From contig NW_024104320.1 in the NCBI RefSeq assembly GCF_003945595.2, forward strand, positions 1,471,365 through 1,535,364: DNA of 64,000 nucleotides, in the 5' to 3' direction. This document shows positions 49,801 through 61,800 of this stretch, piece after piece (the stretch's first letter is position 1; each line of letters opens with the position of its first letter). Under the pieces are notes generated by a model. It ran no database searches. It had not been told where the DNA came from and worked only from the letters and a program-made list of their open reading frames with translations. The DNA comes from Pipra filicauda. Lineage: Eukaryota > Chordata > Aves > Passeriformes > Pipridae. The translations under genes and the position numbers were made by a program.

Positions 49801-52800
49801 CATTGGTTTGATGTTATGTTTGCCCAGCAAGCAGAGCTTCATCTGGGGCAGGTGGAGCTGGCACTCCTACCTCTCCTATGGTTGTTCTTAGACTAGCTGC
49901 AAAAATAGATGAATATTTCCTAAAGCAGCAGTAAGTTCTCTACAGCCTGTTTAGAACCTGCCTGGATTTTTTTCTTTATTCGTTTGCCAGGCTGTGACTT
50001 TTATTCAGCTGTTCAGCTGCTCTGTGGGCAGCTGAAGTGTCCTGGGATGAAAGTGGGAACCTCCAAGAGGGTGTGTGGGAAGGTCAGCTGGGGTCAGGCA
50101 ACTTAAGGTGAGCCATCCCCTGTCATCCCTCAGAGCACTGGAAAGCAGCTGCTCAGATAAGTTTAGACAAGTAACATTATACAACTGAATTGTAAATATG
50201 TGCTATGAACTTGCACTGATCTCTCTCTGTATATGCCTTGCTTTGTACAGACAATCAGTGACACATTTGTTTAAAGAATTGTAACTAAATTGGGCTGAAT
50301 ACTTGTGGAATTGCATGCTTTCTTTGCCATATTCATCTGAAAGGAATTGAGTTAATTGAAGTAGGAATTTACGTACAAAATCAAATAAGGAAAATGAGAA
50401 TACAGCTATCAAGAGTAGGAAATCTGTCTGGAAAGCAGCAAGAAGGAGAGAGGGAACCTGTTTGATATCAAGTTTATAGATGTGTTTATCATAAATGCTG
50501 AAATAGATTTTTTTTTTTTAACTTGTAGCACAGTAATAAAAAATAGCTTAGTTCAGTTATTTTCTTTGAAAAGTGTTCAGTTCAGGGAAGTGAAATAAGT
50601 TGTGATCTCTTTCTTGGTTCTGTTACAAGCTTGTTCAAGCTGAGCAAATACTTGGGACATGTAAGAAGGGAAGGGGGGAAAAAAGAGAGGAAGCAGTTTT
50701 AATGTATATAAATGTGCTGTCTATCTAATAGTGACAGATGTAGACATCAGATTTTGGGTTTTATCACATACTGTCAAGGGTTGTCAGTTGGTTTGTATTT
50801 AGTAGTGAGTGTTTATAGGTACTGCTGTCCATGCAACTTACATTGCACTAGTATGGACATGCTGATGTGAGCTGTAGTTTTCCCCAGATTACATTGGGTA
50901 CAATCCATTTGATAATGTGATATCCTATGATTTGCCTTTTTAGGTTTTGGGAAGTGTGGTGTACTGAGGAATCTAGGTAAATTGTTAGTGGTGCTTTCAA
51001 AACCAGCACTACACATAAATGACATTTGAGTCTCCAAAGCATTATGCTTGTCCATACCCCATACTTCTGCAAATGTTGGCATGGGTAGATCTTTCAAAGC
51101 TGCTTAGGTCAAATGCAAGTACTATTATTAGCACAGGCAGAGATTTTGTATGTGATTATGATGGGAAATCTGGTTTGGAATGCATCAGCTGTTAAGTTGG
51201 CAATAGTTCTAGTTGTCTGGGTTTCTCTTTTAGGATAACATCCTTACAGGATGTGCACCGTGCCCACCAGAGAGAATATGAAAAATACATGGAGGACATG
51301 GAGAGCTCAAAGTTGACTGTCCAGGAGTTAGAGAAGCCTTCAGATGCAGCTCTGAATTACAAATTCTACAGGGCCATGAAAACATACGTAGAAAACTTGA
51401 TAAACTGTTTGAATGAAAAAGTATGTATGTTTTTCTCTCCTCTTTTTTCTTTTTTTTTTTTTTTCTAAGATGATAAAAGTGCATTCTGTCAATGAAAGAT
51501 GAAGCATTTTTGTTTGGAAATGATGAAGAACACCACCCAGTTAAAAATCACAGTTGTATTAGAGATTTCAATGTAGAAAGATACAAAATATGGAGAAAAC
51601 AAGTCAATCCTCACCTGAAGTGATGATCCAGCTAATGTAGGCATACAGACCTGAGCTATGGTCTCACTTAGATTCTGTTGGATGAAAACAAAATGTTGTT
51701 GGAGGGAGTTTTCTGCAGTTCTAGAAAGCAGAGTGGACTGAAGTTAAATGAGAGGTGACACACAAGTTCATTTTTGGGATCTCAAAACGTCTTTACTCAG
51801 GATTACATAGCAGAGGTGGTAAGAATTTCGTGTTAGGTTCAAGCTGGGATTGAGTTAGCAGAGCTGTGTGAGAACTGTATGTGTTTCCTGAACTGCAAAC
51901 TTCATGTGTTCAGAAGGATAAAGGTTGGGAGAAGGGGAAGAGCGACCTGAAGTTTGGCATCACTGGAAGTAAACTGCTGCTATCCTCTATAGATTGTGAT
52001 ATCAAATGTAATTTACGTCTCTTAATTGCATTGCAATTGTGAATTTCCTTAAGTAACTAGAAAGAGAAGAAATGTTAGTTAATGAATATGTTTTCTTTAA
52101 TGCTGGCGGCTCAAAAGCAAACTGAAAGCAAACAAGGGGCACCAATAATGTATCGGTGAACCTTTTTGCATGAAGTCTTAGGTAGTCCCTGATGAGCAAC
52201 TGGCATTTAGTTTGTGTTTTCAGCCTTATAAAAAAGCCTGAAAAGCTCCAATGATCAGGAACTTACTTTCCAATGTATAATACTTCAGTTCTAATTTCAC
52301 AGCTATACTAAAAACCCATGGAAAACTGGTTTTTGTTCTTTCTTGTGGGATTTAAATCAATTGAAAACCTGATTACTGTTTCCTGTATTTCAGCTGAAGG
52401 ACATTAATGAACTGGAATTGGCTGCACATGTACTGCTTCAGCAACAAGCTGTGACAGTATCGAAGAGAAGGCAAGATGAACTGAAAAATGAATCTGCTTA
52501 TATTAAGCATGTGACAAGTTAGTATGAAGTTAGAAGTTACTTCTTACTGAAACATCCGCTCTTTGAGCAGAAATACACAGTTACTTTTTGGGTCAAGTTT
52601 TTAATTTTTGTCTTTGACCTCCTTTCCCCTTTCTATTGTCAGTAGGTGTGTTATACTACACCTCATTTAAAATTCTTGCCTCAGTCATGCCCAAGATACT
52701 GTTTTTCTCTGGTTTAATTGCTTTGAATGTAACATGACCAAGTACCTTGTCAATTTTTAGCTATTTGACTCAGCAATTTCCCATTGGTATTTAAAAAATG

Positions 52801-55800
52801 GGAGTCAGTTTTCCAGTAGGTGTTAAGTTGGAGAAAGCTTACTTATTGTGGAATTCTGTGAATATCTGGAAAAGCAGGGTGTTTAATTGTCAATTTTACA
52901 TCAGGCTGTGTGTCTGCTCAGAATGGAGATTCTAAACCAGGAGGTGACACTTAAACATGTGGCAGAACATGAAGAAAGAAGCCACTTCGTGTATGGGTTT
53001 TATCTAAAAGAAAACTGTTGCAGTCACTATAGGAAAAGCTACTACAGTTTTCTTATCTCATATTTTCCTTCCACACCAATGTATTGTTTGTATGGTGTGT
53101 GAATCTCTAGCTGCTGCTATTTAAAAAACCCAAACAAACCAGACCTCCAAACCCTTTAAAACTGTTTAGGCAAAGCTGAGAGCAATATGCTTGGAGCTGC
53201 TGGGAACAGATGGAGGCCAGATGCACTGGTTCCTGGTAACTACTAATCATATGGGTTCAGTCTTCATGGGATAAACTGCTGATGAGAGAAAGTAGCAGCC
53301 TGGATGATTTTGTAAAATGGTGCAGCAAACTGACAGCAGGTGTTAAGAAGAAAAGGGTAATGCCATAACAATAGTTGCCATTAAAGTGGTTTTACTTCCA
53401 GCTCATTACAAATGAGAATGTGCTTGCATGTTTAGCAGCACTTATAATTGTGTTTTAGGTACCTAGTTATATTTAATATAGTGGAAAGAGTGTTTTTTCT
53501 TACAGTTCAGTAGTAGTACACTTTTTTTGGCATGTTGTACACATATCAGCCAGCTAACAGTGCTATAAAGGAATTTACTCTGAGTTACTTTGGGGTTTCA
53601 ATTAGGAAGTTTGATTTTTTTCATTGGCTGTTTTCTAAAAAAAAATAATAGTAGGAGATTATTTGTTTCATGTTTGGAAAAAAAAAAGGAATCTTGTCAC
53701 TTCGTTTTTGACTGTTTCTGTCTTTGGTAGGTGGGAATAACAAACCAGTGGAAGGTGGATTGGAAGTTGGTGAGAAGACACAGCTTCTGGAAATGTGTGA
53801 GCATCGAAGGTAGCTATTGCATAGAGGTGCACTTAACTGACAAATGTGCTGTGCATTAACTTCCTATCATTCCTGCAGTCATGGAGAATGTAAACCTGTA
53901 GGATTACTAAAGGAGATAACACTAAAAATATGTATTTGCTTTCCAAAACTTGATGTACTTGGAAACTGTCTATCAGTTAATGTAATTCTCTTCACGTTGA
54001 TTTGAATCTGAATGCTAACAGAGCTGGATATTTTGGATTAACAAGTCTTAAGTGAGGTGAAAGTATATGAGGGGAGCCTTTTCTTTCCTGTTTTAATTAA
54101 TAATATTATGAACTTATGCAGAAATATATTTTTGTGTTATGTATAAATAAGAAAATTGGGCAAATTGTTTCTATTGAGGAAGTGATGGTGAGTGAAGCAA
54201 ATTGATATCTAGCCCCAGGTCTACTGTCAATGTAGGTGACAGATAATACATTTGGTATGTTGTAGTGTTCAGAGATTGATGCCAATTTTTTGTACATTAT
54301 TGGGAGCTTTGAAAGTTCTGCAGTTGAAATGGTGCCTCAACTTGTAACTATACTTTGAAGCAGCAAGTGACTTGGAATTTTAATGGATGAAAAATGGTAT
54401 AATAAGAACTTTTGCTTGAAGCAGTTAACTTTTGCTTACATCAATTGGCAGTTTAAAAGTATTTATGCGATATCAATTTCTTATCATATATCATTTTCCT
54501 GTGGCAGGAATGCAAGTTATTGATGTTGCAACCTGTTGTCCTTGGTGCCGTTGCAATAGTTTTTGAGCCCAACTGGCACATGGGTGCTATCACAGTTTTT
54601 ATGTAGACTGTTGGACAAGTGGTCCAGAACTCAGGTGACAAAGTCTAAGAGCTCAGTTGTTGACTACACACTGAAACTGTGAGACAGTGTCCAGTTCCAT
54701 GCCAGATGCTCAGTGTTCCAGGTGAGATGAGTTGTTAGCCTCATCAGTGGGAAGGAGGTGAAATGAAGGTTATTACGAGGCTCATGGGGAGGTCTGAGGT
54801 GTTGCTCTAACCTCTTTTATGTCAGTTCCCAAACCCCCTCCTTCTTCCACAGTTTGTGTCCTTATGGTTACACAATTACACAGTTTGTGTCCTTATGGTT
54901 ACAATCATTGCATTTTCTTAGGCTGTTGCCCTCACAACTTGCTTTAAGTACATCTTTTGAAGTTGGATTATTTTTCATTCAGCTTCCTCCTGCCTGCATG
55001 GGAGAGGATAACTCACTGAGTTCATTCCAAAATACAGGACTTGCAGACGGCAGGCGAGGGAGCAATCAGGAGAAGCTGATCACCACGAGGGCATGTCGAG
55101 TGATGATGAGCTGACTCCCACAGAGCTGGGCGAGTTCCAGAAGAGCAAAGGTTGGTGACAGTATTAATGTGACGTCCTACAACAAAATACCTTTGTGATA
55201 TTTTTTAATGATTTTTTTCTTTTTTTAAGTGAAGGTGAAGAAATACTTCATTTGAGTTCCGTGTTCTTAGTTACATACTGTAGAAGAGAAATGCATTCAG
55301 GCAGTTCTGACTAATGACTTGGGAAGAGTAGGTGGATGGTTGTAGATTTCTTTTGGTGTGAGTTCTGTGGTGGCAGCATTGCACTTGGCTCTTGAACTAA
55401 AAGTAAGCTCTGTCAGATTATGCTGGAGCTGATCTGACAGTACTCAATGCAGTGCTGCAACATGTTTTGTATGATCAATTTGTTCCCAAAGGGAGAGAGT
55501 GAATTAAAAGGTTGATGTTTTAGTTATCTGGAATGAATGGATGAAGAAGAGGAGAGAAAGGCATAATACCTTTTGTTCACATAACAGCAGAAGAGTTTTC
55601 ATGTCTGAAATTTTATCACTGTGGAATAAAGTTTGAAACATAGTTGTCATATAAATCTGTGAAATAGATAATGAAGAAACTTGCCTTTCTTTGGTCTTCT
55701 GACACTATTGTTTTCTAAGACTGGGTTTTCCAGGGAGCCAGTTTTAAAACCCATTTCAGTGTCAGGTGTGTCAAAGATAAATAACAAGTACAGTTATCAT

Positions 55801-58800
55801 ACAGATGTTTATTATGCTCTATAGATGCATAAACTCTTCAGCTTATGCCTCAATAAGTTCTGTGATTGTTTCTTTTTATTCCCAATGAATATTATCCATA
55901 GATAACGTTTTAGAGGATAGTAGGAAAGTCTTTGAAGATGTACATGCAGATTTTTGTGACATCAGAAAAATCCTGTTGAAATTCCAGGAATGGAAAGAGA
56001 AGTTTCCTGACTCTTACTGTGATGCTTATATCAGTTTCTGCCTGCCTAAGCTGTTAAATCCTTTGATCAGAGTTCAGTTAATAAGTTGGAATCCTCTTGA
56101 GGTAGGTGCATCAACTGACTTTTTTTTCAAAGATTGTGTGTATGTATTATGTATTAATATGAAAAAATTATTTTTTTTCTATACACAGCACAGTGCTTTA
56201 GAAATTAATACAAAGCTACTGTATTGTCTCAAAAATTGAAGCATGTGGTAGGAGTTTTCTAAACTTTCCCCTTTCCTTCAGCTCCTTTTGCAACATCCCC
56301 TGTAAAAATTCTTCTTCTCCCGAGTTCTTTGAAGACACTTCAACAATCCTACCCTTTTAAATTGTTTTAATTCTAGATTTAAATCTAGTTTTCCTAGTTT
56401 GCTGTTTTGACCCATTCAGTGTTGAGGGTGGATCTGAAATTAAGTGGGAATCTTGGGTATCGTTGGATGGAGCTTTTCTCTTAATCCTGACCAGCTGAAT
56501 AACTAACAGGAGTGATCTTTTAGCAGAATCTTACAGAATTGGAAGAGATGCCCTGGTTCAGAGCTATAGAAGAATTCAGTGATGCAGAAAACGTATCTGA
56601 ATCAAAAAGGGATGATGATCATGATCAAGAAGTTTTGCCTAAAGTGATTGAAAAAACTATTCTTCCCAAAATTACAGGTATAATAAGATTGTGTTGAAAA
56701 TGTTCACTGCAGCTATGCAATCAAACCTTCAATAAGAGTGTAGCTATCAAATAATGTTAGTTATATAATAGTACTCCAAGGTGTAGTGATGATGTAGTTC
56801 CACAGAGTAAGGCTAGAGTATCCTCTTTAAGATTATTGTGAGAGGCTGAGCTTTTTATATATGTTTACTTCTGTTACATTGTAATGTCTTTAAACTAGGG
56901 TGGATAAGTACTTGTATATTCATTGTGAATGAAATAAATTCCTATTTCTTTTCAGCATTTGTGAAGAGTGTGTGGGATCCTTTATCTACTTCACAGACAA
57001 AGAACCTTGTGCAGCTTTGCAATAACATCTTTGGAAAACAAGTCCTTTCCAAAAATGAGTCTAGTCGAGCAAGAGAGGTAAAAGCTCCTGTGGTACTGGG
57101 AAAGGGGAACTTTGCCCATTGTGTGCTTTTGTGTGTGCTCCTGTGGGCACTGAGGACATTCTTCTGAAGCTGTTTGGTTCTGATTACTTGTTTGTTTTGT
57201 CACTTTATATTAAGATGATTTAATAGTTAGACTTCCAGGTCTCTGATCCTCTCCTTGTTGAAGATGATGGGACACTCTTGAGGCACTAATTAGTTCCTGT
57301 TACTAGAAAAATTCTGCCTGTACCTATTCAGAATCTGTTTGTAGATCTAATCTTCTTTCACCACAATAACCATGGTTAGAATTTAGATTCGCATTCACTT
57401 ATCTTTCCAAATTTGAGCTTTGAATGCTAATAATGCTCTAGTGGTTCATTATTTAAGCTTTTATTTTTAAAGTAGACCTAGAATTTCAAAATTTGAAAAT
57501 CCCCAAATGTTAATTAGTTAGTGAGGAGAAAAACTTCTTCGTAATCTTTGCAATCTTTTAATAATTACTTTTATACACGTAGTCACTCCAGCAAACCCTT
57601 CTTCAGCCTGACTTGAGTTTTGTTCTGATGTAAATTTGAAGGTTCATTTAGTATAAAACTGGTGAAATAAGATAGCTGTTTGGTCCCTGAAAAGAAGTAT
57701 TTTAAAGAAAACGTTTATGCCTTCCAAAGGTTGCAGTTTTGAAACCATGACTTGAAGTCAAGTGGTACAATTGACCTTAGCCAAGATACTGTTTGTACAG
57801 AAAGTAAAGTAAACCAGAACTTTAAATAAATAGACATAAACAAGAGGTAGGTGGCAATCCATGGCATCTAAAAGCATGTTGCCTAGAAACACATGTATCC
57901 TATTTTTTATGTAGAATTTCACAGTTTTTCATGGGGATCCTATGTGTATAGCTTAATTTGTTGTTAATCTATACAGTTTTCCTGCTGCCTTGTGCAATAA
58001 AAGGCCTCACTTAAAAAATAACTTCATTTTAAAGAGTCCTCTAGATTAACTCTGTAGAGAATTGCAACAGGGATTTTTCTACTGTTTTAATATATTCATG
58101 GTCTCATATATATTATATACAAGTGGCAACTATAATATCTCTAACGTATTACACTTCTACATGAACAAAATAACCATTGCCATTGTTACAAATGGAATAT
58201 GAAGTCTTTCTTTTGAGGACATATTAATAATTCTTTTTTAATAGGATTTGATGAACACAGTTGTCCTAAGAATGAAGAAATCCGTAGAGGAGGATGTCTT
58301 TATTCCTCTCTATCCTAAAAGGTAAGATGACCCTGTGACTCTTCGTAACTCATATTTCTTTTTTAATTCCTCAACCTTTCTCCCCCACTGATGTAGATAA
58401 TATATTGTAGACATCCATTAGCAGAAAAAGGAACAAACGTGTCTTCTTTGGTTTTATTATAGGAAAGGTTATGAAGCCTTATTCCTGTTTATGAACTCTT
58501 TCTAAGGGCAACTCTACTGACTTAATGCTTTTTTGCACTCAGTATACGAGGTCCAGAGCCTGGTTTTAGTGTAGTGACTTACATCAGAGGGTGTTGTGTT
58601 AGTTTAGATAGTCTGGTATCCCATAGATATGTCCCTGGATTCCTCCTGTCATTCCTAAAATAGGGGGTTTGTTGTTGATGCTCACTGTGGCCACTGTAAG
58701 TGTTCAGGGCCAGGCTGGTTGGAGCTCTAAGCAACCTTTTCTAGGTTGTTGCAGGAACTAAATGGTCTTTAAGGTCCCTTCCTACCCAAACCATTCTGTG

Positions 58801-61800
58801 ATTACTGGACAGTATTTCAAAGATGGGAATAAGTAGGAGTCTGGGACATGTGGGGTTAAGGTACAGCTAGGAGAGAAGCTTTGCTAAATCTGGGATGTAG
58901 AAAATGTTTGGTTCTAAGCATTGTTGTTCTGATACGAGTCCAAGAAATGTAGACATGAGTGTTACCAGCTGGTAATTTTATTGGAAATTATTTCACAGTA
59001 GTTGTACTATAATGGGCTCAAATTGACAGCTGTTTCCCTAGGCCTTTATTCTGGTTGTGGCCGAAAGAATTACAGAATTAACATTCATCAGTATCTGAGA
59101 GATCAGTTGCCTGTTTATCTTCTTTTAAACTAAAAAACTAATCCTTATTTTAACTTTTTTTTTTCCTTCTTCTCATGACCAGCACTGTGGAAGACAAGTC
59201 GTCACCATGTTCTAAATTTCAAGAAAGACGGTTTTGGTCAGCTGTTAAGGTAGAGAAAAGAAAGGGTTTTTTATTGTGTTTTTATTTTTTCTTTGAAATT
59301 AATTTTAGTGTTAAAAAAAAAAAATTCAGTCAGGAAATATTTCTTCAAGCAAGTCTAATTCCTGGGATCTGAATACATTTTTATTAGGATGGATAATGAT
59401 TTTGTGCAACCTGCACAGAGAACCCATCCTTCACTGAGAAAGATGGTTTAAGAATGAACTATAAATGAGCATTTCATTTTCTCTTTAGCCAACTGGTACA
59501 TCTTCTGGTAAGAAACTGATCTCACCATCTGCTCCTGCTGGTTCATTTTTTTTTTCCATGTAATGGGTCCACAGGCTTGTTGGCCTTACATCATATTAGT
59601 CACTGTCACCCAACACTGTGGGAACAGACAGGTTCTTTTGGAGATCCTGTGCAAAATGATGATGGCACTAAGCTGTACTTACAATTAAAGCTTTAGTATT
59701 TTGAACAGAATTTTAGGATCAGCATAGTGTCTTATGACCAGAATGGCACAGTATTGTTATAATCCAAATCGACATAGCATAATTTTATAAGTAACATGGC
59801 ACAAAACTTATAGCATAGCTTAGTTTATGGCTCCTAAATATGTGAATTCTCTGTAGACTGGGTCAAATCTTAATATTTGGATTGTATAATCAGTAATATA
59901 AGTCAAATTTTAGACTAGAAACGTGAAGGACTATGAGTCACTCAATCCTTGGAGGAAGCAGAGGATGGTGGAGGTGTCCCTGGCCACTGTGATTGCTCAT
60001 GGGTGTCTCTGTACAGCAACAGTTCTGGTTCAAGTCCCCTTAGCACTTGTCATGGCTTGATTTTTCTAGACAGTGCTCTGTGTGCTGTTCTGCTTCTGTG
60101 ACAGGGTTGTCACTACCCCTGGGTTGGACTGGTGCCCGGGACCTTCTAGGCTGGTAAGGATGGGGTAGTCACCCTGTCACCCAGGAATTTTGAGGGTGAC
60201 GTGGAGGGAAAGAAGAAATCTGTTTGGTTTGTCTCCTTGGTGCACAGGACCTTCGTGGCCTGCTAATGAGGAGAAATGATTGGTCTAATACATGACCAAC
60301 TCAATCACAGGGAATGGCTGTTTGCCTTATGAAATGGTGTTATTTATGGTAACCATTATTGTAGAATATAGTCACTGTGGTGTTCATATAAGCAGTATCA
60401 GTACAGTTTTACTTTTGGGGTACTGAGTTGAGAATTCCTGAATGCCTGTGATTCATTTTCTACTTAAGTTGTGTTTCCTCTGGGAGCAGGCTTCTTACTA
60501 AAGATGAGATTTAGATGCATAAAACCCCATTAAAATCCAAGATGGTATTCCAGTTTCCCTGCTATTCATGTTGCTTGTCCTCCTTGACTCAGAACAGGTT
60601 AATTTTCAAGTAACTTACCTTCTTATGTCTGTGAGCAAATACCTCACAGACACAACCTTACACTAGACACAAAAATGACAACAATTGTAAGTATTTATAG
60701 AGATAGGGGCAACAGGAAAAACCCTTGGTGCCTAATAATACTGACATAAAAGTCTTTGTGCTGCAGTGAACTGTGGCCACCAACCTCATCATGTTATGAG
60801 GGACTGAGCAGATGTAGTAATTTTTTACAGTTTTGCCTTGGATTCTCTGACAGTTTACTTAGTAGTCTTCTGTACTTAGCAAATTGTTAACCTATTAGAA
60901 GGGTAAAATGCTCTTCCCAGCCTTGGGAGGTCATATATACATGTATTTGGGGGTGTGTGTGTATATATATATATGCACATATAACATTAATTAGGTTTTT
61001 TATGATATGCAGTTTATTAGTGGCTTAGTCACAGTAAGTTTGGAGAGTGAATCCTGGGGTAACGGACATAATATTACTGTTTTATCTTTCTCTTGCAGGG
61101 AACTTGTAACACTGTGTCTTAGCACACTTACAGCTCCCAGACACACAGATTCTTTGTTTCTTTGTTCCTACAGCTGCTTTCCAATGTTGTTCTTTGGGAT
61201 GGGCTTGTCCAAGAAGATAAGGTCCGTGATTTGGGATTGAGCAAGCTACTGAATCGTTACCTTCTCCTGAACATCCTAAACACACCTCTAGGGCCAGATA
61301 ATATAGAAAAATGTAAAAAGGTAAAAGATAACATGTACATTGGAAGAGGGTGTATGCTATAAGCTTTTTTTTTTCACGAAGAGGGGTCAAGACTCTTCAT
61401 GAAGATGGAATATTTAAATTAAAAAAAATTAAACCACATTTAAAATGTGTTTTTAATTTTTTTTTAATGACCTTGGTGCGTAAAAACATTTTAGAGCAAA
61501 CTGGTCTCTAAGTTAAGAATAACTACTTGGAAGGATAATCTTGGTTTGAAAGAAAAACCACACTAATAATGACTGAACCTGCCTGAAAGTTCCTGTCAGA
61601 AGACTTGATTATATTGAAATACTTTTTAAACTTTTTCCAAACATTTTTTTGTGTGAGCAGGTGGTTGCTTGCCTCCCAGAAAGATGGTTCCAAGATCTTA
61701 AAAGTGGATCAACTCTCCCCGAATTAGTGAACTTCTGCCAGCACTTGCTGCAATGTGCCCATACTCTACACAAGAATAACCACAGGTATTAGATAAGGCT

